Shown piece after piece: positions 1 through 6,550 of a DNA stretch of 9,549 nucleotides. Made by a program: the position numbers and the translations under genes. Positions within the stretch are counted from its first letter, which is position 1; each line of letters begins with the position of its first letter. Where the stretch lies: NCBI GenBank assembly GCA_028679495.1, contig JAJRBK010000143.1, positions 1 to 9,549 of the forward strand. Direction: 5' to 3'. The notes beneath the pieces are model-generated. The model saw only the letters and a program-made list of their open reading frames with translations. It was not told the origin of the DNA and made no database searches. Origin of the DNA: Methanobacteriota archaeon (GTDB lineage Archaea; Halobacteriota; Bog-38; Methanoflorentales; Methanoflorentaceae).

Positions 1-21
1 CGCGTGCTACGGAGGCAAACC

Positions 22-393
22 ATGAAAAAACTCATGCTCTTAGCGTTGGCAGTGCTCATAGGAGCGGTGGTTCTGACGGCAGGGTGCACGTCGTATTCTA
101 ATCCGAGTCCCGCCCCCTCGTCATCGCCCCAGGTGAGTACGGCCGGCCAGAATACCGTCACGATGAAAGGCCTTGCGTTTAACCCTTCTGCACTGACGAT
201 TAGTAAAGGGGCGAACGTTACGTGGACGAATGACGACTCGACGACGCACACGGTCACGTCTGATACGGGGGCGTTTGAGTCGGGCAACCTGAGCCCTGGT
301 AACTCGTTCACCCGTCAGTTCAACGATACGGGGACGTTCCCCTACCACTGCAGCATTCACACCTTTATGAAGGGGACGATTACCGTGCAGTGA
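22..393 (+). CDS. Cupredoxin (halocyanin/plastocyanin-like) lipoprotein
   Basis: A small blue-copper electron-transfer protein expected to sit outside the cytoplasmic membrane. The 123-residue product has a signal peptide with a lipobox (LTAGC, Cys22), then a Ser/Pro/Thr-rich linker (about 23-40), then one cupredoxin domain (about 44-123). All four type I copper ligands are visible: His76 (in STTHTV), Cys110, His113 and Met116 (in HCSIHTFMKG). The ATG at 22 is preferred over the in-frame GTG at 4 because GGAGG lies six bases upstream of it and the signal peptide then starts with MKK. The gene ends in three consecutive in-frame stops (TGA TGA TAA, 391-399). The fold and copper site are clear; the redox partner is unknown. 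No other respiratory gene is adjacent, so its role in electron transfer is inferred from the family only. Confidence 0.93.
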   Translation: MKKLMLLALAVLIGAVVLTAGCTSYSNPSPAPSSSPQVSTAGQNTVTMKGLAFNPSALTISKGANVTWTNDDSTTHTVTSDTGAFESGNLSPGNSFTRQFNDTGTFPYHCSIHTFMKGTITVQ

Positions 394-491
394 TGATAAG
401 CACACCGTGCAAGTGACGCTTCCGACCAACAAGAACTAACAGCACACGTTGTAGAGAGACGAGCGTAAGAATTCGAATAGGAGGTAAATAT

Positions 492-716
492 GTGAGAGTT
501 CCCAACACGGACGCAAACTACAAAATGTGCATATGTTATGGCGGGGATTGCCCGACCTACGATAGCAGTGACTTGAGCGGCGGACTCTTTTGCTCGAGAG
601 GGAGGAGCGACAAGTCGGTCGAGAGAAGTGACTGTGTTTGCCCAGACTGTCCTGTGCAGGTGCAATATGACCTGACGGATCTGTTCTATTGTGACGAGGG
701 TGCAGCGAAGGAGTGA
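492..716 (+). CDS. DUF2769-type cysteine-rich small protein
   Basis: A 74-residue protein of unknown function with eight cysteines: Cys13, 15, 20, 34, 48, 50, 53 and 67. The spacing (CxCx4CPTY, then FCSRGRS, then CVCPDCPV and FYCDEGAA) matches what I remember of DUF2769, a family found mostly in methanogens. The cysteine pairs look suited to binding metal (zinc or Fe-S), but this is inference. The start is GTG at 492: AGGAGGT (479-485) is six bases upstream. An ATG overlaps at 490 but is followed at once by TGA, so it cannot be the start of this frame. It lies 98 bases after the copper protein with no clear TATA box between them, so the two may share a transcript. Confidence 0.85.
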   Translation: MRVPNTDANYKMCICYGGDCPTYDSSDLSGGLFCSRGRSDKSVERSDCVCPDCPVQVQYDLTDLFYCDEGAAKE

Positions 717-719
717 TCT

Positions 720-957
720 ATGACACAGCTCCTAAAAACGCTTGTTCTGCCTGTAGCGCGATATTTACCTAAACGATATGTCTGTTGTTGTTCAAATCGA
801 CCAGGAAATTGCCTAACTAATCCCCAGATAGCATATCTGCCATCTCGATGATTTGCGGAATGACGTCGTCAAAATCAGCTACGTCGCCGGTATCATCGTT
901 CTTATTTCAGCAGTCTGTCTAACCTTTAAGTATAAAACAAAGAAACAAGGGCACTGA
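720..957 (+). pseudogene. Possible broken gene for a small membrane protein
   Basis: Not recognised. Coding-like signals are scattered over two frames. An ATG at 720 with a good GAAGGAG (707-713) six bases upstream opens a 43-residue frame (MTQLLKTLVLPVARYLPKR...) ending at TGA 849-851. In another frame an ATG at 778 gives MSVVVQIDQEIA, then TAA (814-816) and TAG (829-831), then an open stretch ending at TGA 955-957. That last stretch reads as an Asp-rich turn (HLDDLRND), one hydrophobic helix (YVAGIIVLISAVCLTF) and a basic tail (KYKTKKQGH), typical of a single-span membrane protein. Its stop overlaps the fumarase ribosome binding site, as expected for coupled genes. Either this is a decayed gene with a frameshift and two stops, or two tiny genes (720-851, and a TTG start at 853), or chance. 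Confidence 0.3.
921..938 (+). promoter_or_regulatory. Candidate TATA box upstream of fumC
   Basis: TATAAAAC at 931-938, preceded by CCTTTAAG, resembles an archaeal TATA/BRE pair. The expected start of transcription would fall near 958-961, which is inside the GAAGGAG (956-962) ahead of the fumarase ATG. That would cut into the ribosome binding site, so the real start may be a little further upstream or this box may not be used. Confidence 0.35.
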
Positions 958-967
958 AGGAGTCAAT

Positions 968-2389
968 ATGGTCAATAAGTTCCGTACAGAGACGGATAGT
1001 TTAGGAGAGGTTAAAGTACCTGCTGACAAGTTGTGGGGAGCGCAAACACAGCGTTCTTTGGAGCATTTCAGTATTGGCGGCGATTTAATGCCGCGAGAGA
1101 TGATCGGATCCTACGCTATACTAAAAAAGGCAGCAGCTGTCGTGAATTTTCAGCTCGGCCAGCTGACGCAGGACCGCAGGGATCTGATAGTCCAAGTGTG
1201 TGATGAAATTCTCGCCGGTCAACACCACGACCAGTTTCCTCTTCACGTGTGGATGACTGGAAGCGGGACTCATTTCAACATGAACGTGAACGAGGTAATT
1301 TCCAACCGCTGCTCCCAGCTAACTGAGAATCCGCTGGGCAGTAAGATACCGGTGCATCCCAATGACCACGTTAATAGATCGCAGTCCTCAAATGACTCCT
1401 TTCCATCCGCCATGCATATTGCCACGGCAAAGGAGATAAACGGGCGGTTAATACCGTCGGTGAAACGTTTGCGCAATTCATTACACACCAAAGCACACCA
1501 ATGGGAGGAGATTGTAAAGGTCGGACGTACCCATATGCAAGACGCTACGCCCCTCACGTTGGGACAGGAATTTTCTGGTTATGTGGGTTTGTTAGATGAT
1601 GATTTAGAACGTTTAGATAAGAGTATGCACGGCGTGTATCATCTGGCATTGGGAGGCACCGCTGTCGGGACAGGCATCAACGCTCCTCAGGGATTTGATA
1701 AAAAAGTGGCAGCTGAAATTGCTAGACTGACTGGCTTTCCCTTTATAACTGCGCCTAATAAATTTACGGTGCAAGGATCTCATGACGCTCTGGTCATGCT
1801 GAGTGGCACCCTAAAAACCCTGGCAACTTCTCTCTATAAAATTGTCAATGATATTCGTATCTTAAGTTCTGGTCCGCGTTGCGGCTTACATGAGCTTATC
1901 ATTCCATCCAATGAGCCTGGGTCTTCCATCATGCCTGGGAAGGTTAATCCATCACAATGTGAAGCTATGGCTATGATAGCCGTTCAGGTAATGGCTAATG
2001 ATTTGGCGGTTGCTATTGGCGGAGGGGGCGGTCATCTTGAGATGAACGCTTATAAGCCACTCATCATCCGCAACATCATGCATTCCATTCGAATTATGGC
2101 AGACGGATGCGATACCTTCCGGTTGTTCCTGGTGGAAGGAACTGAGCCGGATAAAAAGCAGATTGACAACTTCTTAGCACAATCGCTCATGTTAGTAACT
2201 GCCCTCAGCCCTATAATTGGCTATGATAACGCATCACAAGTCGCTCACTATGCACTAGATAATGATTTAACGCTTAAAGAAGCTGTTTTAGAGCTTGAAT
2301 ATATGTCAGAAGATGAATTTGATCGTGTGGTCGATCCAGCGAAGATGGTATCCCCCCATGTTGCTCAGTCTGGAAGGAGGGATGACTAG
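968..2389 (+). CDS. fumC: Class II fumarate hydratase
   Basis: Catalyses reversible hydration of fumarate to malate in the cytoplasm, normally as a homotetramer without an Fe-S cluster. The 473-residue product is full length for the family (about 460-470). Family motifs occur in order: GSGT at 98-101 followed by NMNxNEV (104-110), QSSND (139-143), GRTHMQDATPLTLGQE (186-201) with the catalytic-site His189, SGPRCG (301-306), and the signature GSSIMPGKVNP (318-328) carrying the catalytic serine loop, Lys325 and Asn327. The superfamily relatives aspartase and argininosuccinate lyase fit less well, given the fumarase-type region around 301-330. GAAGGAG lies five bases before the ATG. The flavoprotein subunit follows after 83 bases, so malate-fumarate-succinate conversion is encoded together. 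Methanogens often use a two-part class I Fe-S fumarase, so a class II enzyme here may point to transfer. Confidence 0.95.
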   Translation: MVNKFRTETDSLGEVKVPADKLWGAQTQRSLEHFSIGGDLMPREMIGSYAILKKAAAVVNFQLGQLTQDRRDLIVQVCDEILAGQHHDQFPLHVWMTGSGTHFNMNVNEVISNRCSQLTENPLGSKIPVHPNDHVNRSQSSNDSFPSAMHIATAKEINGRLIPSVKRLRNSLHTKAHQWEEIVKVGRTHMQDATPLTLGQEFSGYVGLLDDDLERLDKSMHGVYHLALGGTAVGTGINAPQGFDKKVAAEIARLTGFPFITAPNKFTVQGSHDALVMLSGTLKTLATSLYKIVNDIRILSSGPRCGLHELIIPSNEPGSSIMPGKVNPSQCEAMAMIAVQVMANDLAVAIGGGGGHLEMNAYKPLIIRNIMHSIRIMADGCDTFRLFLVEGTEPDKKQIDNFLAQSLMLVTALSPIIGYDNASQVAHYALDNDLTLKEAVLELEYMSEDEFDRVVDPAKMVSPHVAQSGRRDD

Positions 2390-2406
2390 CAGGGCGGAGG
2401 CTGTTC

Positions 2407-2446
2407 AAAAAAGATTATTCGACGGTCATGTTATGAGGTCTTTTTT
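2407..2446 (+). terminator. Hairpin ending in a T-run between fumC and sdhA
   Basis: AAAAAAGA (2407-2414) is the exact inverted complement of TCTTTTTT (2439-2446), with two more possible G-U pairs inside and a loop of about 20 bases. A T-run ends it, so it could act as a partial terminator or processing site between the fumarase and flavoprotein genes. The stem is A/T-rich and weak, so it may have no function. Confidence 0.25.
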
Positions 2447-2472
2447 CGTGTGTGAAATGGAGGATTGATGCA

Positions 2473-4176
2473 GTGATTCATCACCATGATATTCTCATCA
2501 TCGGTGGAGGATTGACGGGACTTCGAGCTGCCCTTCGTATCTCAGATGCCGGTCTAAACGGCGCGGTAGTTTCAAAGGTCCATCCTTTGCGTTCCCATTC
2601 TGTGGCGGCCCAAGGGGGGATGAACGCGTCGCTGGGGAATGTCAAAGGCGAAGACGGGGCGACTGACAGCTGGGAAAGCCACGCTTATGATACCATTAAA
2701 GGGTCTGATTACTTAGCCGACCAAGATGTTGTTGAACGCATGTGTCGCGAGGCTCCTACCGCAGTGATCGAACTCGAACATATGGGGACAGTATGGTCAA
2801 GGCTTGAAAACGGAAAAATCGCGCAGCGCCCTTTCGGAGGGGCAGGTTTTCCAAGAACATGCTATGCAGCGGATCGTACTGGTCACAATGCACTCCACAC
2901 CCTTTATGAACAAGTAGTGAGCCGAGAAATCCCGGTCTATGAGGAGTTTTTCGCCATATCACTGATAACTGAAGGCGGACGTTGCATAGGATGTACGGCC
3001 CTGGAAATTATGACCGGCCAAGTCCATGGCTTCCTGGCAAAGGCAGTCCTCATGGCCACAGGCGGTTTTGGTCGGATTTTCGATAAGTCGACAAACGCAT
3101 TAATTAACACCGGAGACGGACAGGCTTTGGCCCTCCGTGCCGGCGCACTGCTCAAGGACATGGAGTTTGTCCAGTTCCATCCCACCACCCTCTACGGAAC
3201 TAACATTTTGATATCAGAAGGAGCCCGCGGTGAGGGGGGTATTCTTCTAAACAAGAATGGAGAGCGGTTCATGGAACGTTATGCTCCTCATTCGGTCGAC
3301 CTGGCTCCGCGTGATGTGGTGGCACGGGCCATCGAACAGGAAATCGCCGGGGGACGAGGTTATGAGGGTGGTTACGTGCACCTTGACCTCCGCCATCTTG
3401 GTGCGGAGCGGATCACGGAGCGGTTGCCCGGGATACGGCAGATAGCAATGGATTTTGCCGGTGTCGACCCTATCGAGAATCCAGTACCCGTCCAGCCTGG
3501 TCAGCACTACTCTATGGGAGGGATTGACGCCGATATCAACGGTGCAACAAAGGTTCCAGGCCTCTATGCTGCAGGCGAATGTTCCTGCCTCAGTGTCCAC
3601 GGGGCTAACCGGTTGGGTGGAAATTCTCTCGTTGAAACCGTAGTATTCGGACGCCTGGTGGCCGAGAAGATTGTTGAGGACGTTGAGAACGCCCCCACTC
3701 CCGATGACAAGCTGGTGAAAGCCGCTATAAACAGTGTAAACGATAGAATCGAAGGCATACTTCGACGTGAAGGAGGGGAACACTTCTTTACGGTCAGGGA
3801 TGCGATGACCCACACGATGACCAGCAAATTCGGAATATTCCGCGAAAAACAGACGATGCAGGAAGGTCTCGACGAGATCAAAAGCAAGCAGGACCAAGTT
3901 TCCCGTGTGTCACTCCAGAACAAGGAGCGCGAGGTAAACCAAGCACTTATTCGGTTCCTAGAGCTGGAGGGTATGCTTCTGCTGGCTGAGGCAGTTGCTC
4001 GCGGTGCTCTTGCCCGGGAGGAGAGCAGAGGGTCTCACACTAGGACAGATTATCCGGAACGTGACGATCGTAACTTCCTGAAACACACGCTAGTGGGATT
4101 CCGAAATGAAACAATGTATGTTTCTTATCAGCCCGCTACGTTGGGCATATTCGAACCAAAGGAGCGCGTTTACTAG
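2473..4176 (+). CDS. sdhA: Succinate dehydrogenase / fumarate reductase flavoprotein subunit
   Basis: FAD-containing catalytic subunit that interconverts succinate and fumarate. The 567-residue product shows the N-terminal FAD-binding GGGLTG (11-16), then RSHSVAAQGG (40-49) with His42, the residue that carries covalently bound FAD in this family. Active-site elements follow: QFHPT (His236), EGARGEGG with Arg252, HYSMGG (His345) and HGANRLGGNS (His376, Arg380). The C-terminal RxDYPERDD and LKHTL segments are present, so it is complete. I prefer GTG 2473 (GGAGG nine bases upstream, product begins MIHHHDILIIGGG) to the in-frame GTG at 2452, which has no such site. The iron-sulfur subunit starts on the last base of this stop codon. 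Sequence alone does not say whether it works mainly as reductase (frdA) or dehydrogenase; a reductive role is the usual one in methanogens. Confidence 0.95.
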   Translation: MIHHHDILIIGGGLTGLRAALRISDAGLNGAVVSKVHPLRSHSVAAQGGMNASLGNVKGEDGATDSWESHAYDTIKGSDYLADQDVVERMCREAPTAVIELEHMGTVWSRLENGKIAQRPFGGAGFPRTCYAADRTGHNALHTLYEQVVSREIPVYEEFFAISLITEGGRCIGCTALEIMTGQVHGFLAKAVLMATGGFGRIFDKSTNALINTGDGQALALRAGALLKDMEFVQFHPTTLYGTNILISEGARGEGGILLNKNGERFMERYAPHSVDLAPRDVVARAIEQEIAGGRGYEGGYVHLDLRHLGAERITERLPGIRQIAMDFAGVDPIENPVPVQPGQHYSMGGIDADINGATKVPGLYAAGECSCLSVHGANRLGGNSLVETVVFGRLVAEKIVEDVENAPTPDDKLVKAAINSVNDRIEGILRREGGEHFFTVRDAMTHTMTSKFGIFREKQTMQEGLDEIKSKQDQVSRVSLQNKEREVNQALIRFLELEGMLLLAEAVARGALAREESRGSHTRTDYPERDDRNFLKHTLVGFRNETMYVSYQPATLGIFEPKERVY

Positions 4177-4949
4177 TGATACTCAAAGTGTATCGATATC
4201 ACCGGGGGATGGTGTCGCCTCATTATGATACGTTTGAACTGGAGCTGCGTCCAGGAATGACGGTGCTCGAGGCTTTATTCCAGTTCCAGGAGAAGCTCGA
4301 TGATTCACTTGCCTTTCATTATTCCTGCCGTGGAGCGGTCTGCGGAACGTGTGCTATGTTGATTAACAAAGTCCCCCGGCTTGCCTGCCGTACTCAGGTG
4401 GAATCCCTCCTGAAGGGAGGTCTAAAAGTCCCTATCGTCCCGTACCCGGCTATTGCAGAAACAGTGCCGTGGAACCCTGAAGAAGAGGTTTTAGTGGAGC
4501 CCCTCCCTCATTTGCCGGTAATCAGGGACCTTATTGTGGATATGGATGCATTTTTCCAGTACTATCGGTTCATAGAACCAGTTTTCACGCCCTCGGCTGA
4601 TAATCCTGAAAAAGAGCGAACTATGGATCCTGCCGCAGTGAAGAAGCTGGAGGTGTACACCAACTGTATTCTCTGTGCCGCTTGTTCAGGGGCTTGTCCC
4701 GTTGAAGGGAAAAACCCCAGATATCTCGGACCCGCTGCTCTCGCCAAACTTTACCGGTTCCACATCGACCCCCGGGAGGGGCGAACCTCAAGACTAAAAA
4801 CAGCAGATATTCCCACAGGGTGGTGGGCCTGTGAATTTTATGGGAACTGCAGTCTGGTGTGCCCGAAAGGGGTTCCGCCCAGAATTGCAATCGCAAAAGC
4901 CGTGGCGCAACTAAAAAGAGAGGAAAAGGAGAAGCTGAAAAAACAATGA
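4176..4949 (+). CDS. sdhB: Succinate dehydrogenase / fumarate reductase iron-sulfur subunit
   Basis: Carries electrons between the flavin subunit and an outside partner. The 257-residue product has ligands for all three usual clusters: a plant-ferredoxin [2Fe-2S] site (Cys51, 56, 59, 71; spacing x4, x2, x11), then CxxCxxCxxxCP (Cys164, 167, 170, 174) and Cx5CxxxCP (Cys219, 225, 229), giving one [4Fe-4S] and one [3Fe-4S] cluster by family precedent. The GTG start overlaps the stop of sdhA by one base (TAGTG), a sign of translational coupling; GGAG lies at 4161-4164. It ends in a Lys/Glu-rich tail. Unlike the thiol-linked TfrB of some methanogens, it has no C-terminal CCG (HdrB-like) domain. 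No membrane-anchor gene (sdhC/sdhD) follows in the window, so the electron donor or acceptor is open. Confidence 0.95.
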   Translation: MILKVYRYHRGMVSPHYDTFELELRPGMTVLEALFQFQEKLDDSLAFHYSCRGAVCGTCAMLINKVPRLACRTQVESLLKGGLKVPIVPYPAIAETVPWNPEEEVLVEPLPHLPVIRDLIVDMDAFFQYYRFIEPVFTPSADNPEKERTMDPAAVKKLEVYTNCILCAACSGACPVEGKNPRYLGPAALAKLYRFHIDPREGRTSRLKTADIPTGWWACEFYGNCSLVCPKGVPPRIAIAKAVAQLKREEKEKLKKQ

Positions 4950-5015
4950 TTTGCCTGAAAGAGGTTGAAGTGGAACCATATCCGTACATTTGATTAATTT
5001 GGCCGGGAATCTGAA

Positions 5016-6272
5016 ATGACATACAGGTGCATGAATTGCGGACTTTTTGTTTATGATGAGCCAAGCGGAAATCAAACAATAAACCTTGAACCCGGTACTA
5101 CTGTGGAGGATATTCCTGATTCCTATCGGTGCCCTGTTTGCGCGGCACCAAAATCGTATCTACAGACGGCAAGTGATGCTGCAATGCCCCCAAAAAGGGC
5201 GGATGATGGGGGGAGACCGGTAGAAAGGGATTTGATATACTACCGTCGTCGAGCGAGGGAGCAACTCACGCGTCTATGTGGTGTTTATCCGGTGTGCGAC
5301 GGTGATCCGAGTCATCTTTGCACCGGACAGAGATATGGCGCCCCCATTGGCTTGGGGGGTGCAGGACAGGCCAAGACATTTGAGGCAAACTACAGAGCCC
5401 TCCAACAGTACCGGCTGAAAATGCGGGTGATTAAGGCACATCATGAACCGGAGATGTCCATTTCAATCTTCGGGAAGGAGCTCACCGCCCCGGTCATGGG
5501 GGCAGCCCTCTCCGGCGTGAAAAACAACATGAATGACGCCATCCCCGAAGAAGAGTTTTATTGGGGTCTCTTGAAGGGAGCACAGACATTCGGGACTATC
5601 GGCATGGTGGGGAATACCCCCAGCAGTCCTGAAGACTTAGGGGTCACCACAGTGGGGAAGAACAAGGGATGGGGAATTCCATTCTTCAAACCCCAGTCCC
5701 AAGATCGGCTGATTAAACTCTTCCAGCTGGCAGAAAAACTGGACGTAATTGCCATCGGCGTTGATCTGGAAGGCGCGGGGTCTACCTCGTGGGTGACTCC
5801 TGAGAAGAGGGTGTACCGGAAAAGCGAGGACGAGTTGCAGGAACTGGTGGATTGCACCAAAAAACCCGTAATCTTCAAGGGTATAATGAGCACGGATGAT
5901 GCGGTTAAGGTGGTGGATTCCGGTGCCAGCGCGTGTTACGTATCGAATCACGGGGGCAGAGTCTTAGATGGCGGCCAAGGGGTGGCAGAGGTGCTTCCCG
6001 ATATCGCAGAGGAGATTTCAGGAACGATCCCTATACTAGCGGACGGAACGGTGCGAACCGGATTTGACGTGCTCAAGATCCGGGCTCTTGGCGCGGATGT
6101 AGCCCTGATCGGCAGACCTCTCGCGCAAGTGTGCATTGGCGGAGGATACGCGGCAGTGAAGCTGTATTTTGAGTATGTTAAGGATGATCTTCGCCGAGCC
6201 ATGGTAATGACTGGGTGCGATACGCTCAAAGACGCAAACATGAGTATTTTGGATAAATTGGGATATCTGTAA
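5016..6272 (+). CDS. Rubredoxin domain fused to FMN-dependent alpha-hydroxy-acid dehydrogenase
   Basis: A 418-residue flavoenzyme with a built-in one-electron carrier. Residues 1-50 form a rubredoxin: Cys5xxCys8 and Cys39xxCys42 would bind one iron. After a linker (51-80) comes a short cysteine segment (Cys88, Cys94, Cys102) also seen, as I recall, in related bacterial and archaeal enzymes. The rest is the TIM-barrel domain of the lactate/glycolate oxidase family (COG1304): FKGI with Lys288, SNHGGRVLDGG with catalytic-type His312 and Arg315, and ADGTVRTGFDV...LIGRP (342-368) for FMN phosphate. Such enzymes oxidise a 2-hydroxy acid to a 2-oxo acid; the substrate here (lactate, malate or other) cannot be read from sequence. 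The family also includes type II isopentenyl diphosphate isomerase, but the NHGGR motif argues against that. It starts 66 bases after sdhB; no strong ribosome binding site is seen. Confidence 0.88.
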   Translation: MTYRCMNCGLFVYDEPSGNQTINLEPGTTVEDIPDSYRCPVCAAPKSYLQTASDAAMPPKRADDGGRPVERDLIYYRRRAREQLTRLCGVYPVCDGDPSHLCTGQRYGAPIGLGGAGQAKTFEANYRALQQYRLKMRVIKAHHEPEMSISIFGKELTAPVMGAALSGVKNNMNDAIPEEEFYWGLLKGAQTFGTIGMVGNTPSSPEDLGVTTVGKNKGWGIPFFKPQSQDRLIKLFQLAEKLDVIAIGVDLEGAGSTSWVTPEKRVYRKSEDELQELVDCTKKPVIFKGIMSTDDAVKVVDSGASACYVSNHGGRVLDGGQGVAEVLPDIAEEISGTIPILADGTVRTGFDVLKIRALGADVALIGRPLAQVCIGGGYAAVKLYFEYVKDDLRRAMVMTGCDTLKDANMSILDKLGYL

Positions 6273-6293
6273 TCCACGATTCACAGAAGTCTA

Positions 6294-6320
6294 GTTGTTG
6301 CTGTCTTTTAGAGCAACGAC
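6294..6320 (+). terminator. Hairpin after the rubredoxin-FMN gene
   Basis: GTTGTTGCT (6294-6302) pairs with AGCAACGAC (6312-6320) over nine positions with one G-T wobble, leaving a nine-base loop that contains CTTTTA. It lies 22 bases after the stop codon, so it could end or stabilise the metabolic transcript. No T-run follows, which is unlike a typical archaeal terminator. Confidence 0.3.
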
Positions 6321-6460
6321 ACGAGCATCAACTGGTGGGGCATGCTGCTGAATCGCATGCATAATCGATGAGCAAGCTTCATTCGTTATGATGTCGCGGT
6401 GAAGACGCTGTGAGAGTGATACGTCGTAGAGACTGTGTGCGGTTGAAAAACTCTAAAAAG
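6321..6460. other. Spacer between the metabolic genes and the regulator
   Basis: I see no coding signal in this spacer. It contains two copies of GCATGC (6340-6345 and 6355-6360) that could pair with each other, and an AAGCTT-centred near-palindrome around 6368-6382. The A-rich end leads into the TATA-like element at 6461. These may be binding sites but nothing ties them to a known regulator. Confidence 0.3.
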
Positions 6461-6469
6461 CTATAAAAC
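6453..6469 (+). promoter_or_regulatory. TATA/BRE element for the TrmB-type regulator
   Basis: CTATAAAAC (6461-6469) preceded by CTAAAAAG (6453-6460) resembles an archaeal TATA box with a purine-rich BRE. Transcription would start near 6490, giving a leader of about 60 bases to the ATG at 6551, or about 13 to the ATG at 6503. Confidence 0.5.
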
Positions 6470-6550
6470 TCCAACACGGTTCATCATCAAGCCCATAGTT
6501 TAATGTACTTCCAAAGAGAGAATTATGTGGCTTCACCGCACCATAACCGC

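Noticed and set aside
4..21. GTG at 4 as the start of the copper lipoprotein
   Set aside because: It adds MLRRQT ahead of a normal MKK signal peptide, and GGAGG at 11-15 is correctly spaced for the ATG at 22.
390..396. GTGATGA as the C box of a C/D-box guide RNA
   Set aside because: No CTGA D box at a suitable distance; the motif is explained by tandem stop codons.
829..831. In-frame TAG read as pyrrolysine in the broken small gene
   Set aside because: A TAA stop precedes it in the same frame, so reading through TAG would not restore the gene.
3247..3897. 216-residue open frame on the minus strand
   Set aside because: It lies wholly inside the flavoprotein gene, whose motifs are intact; the antisense product shows no recognisable domain.
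4621..5079. 152-residue open frame on the minus strand
   Set aside because: Antisense to the iron-sulfur subunit and the rubredoxin start; its cysteines and prolines mirror the codons of the real genes.
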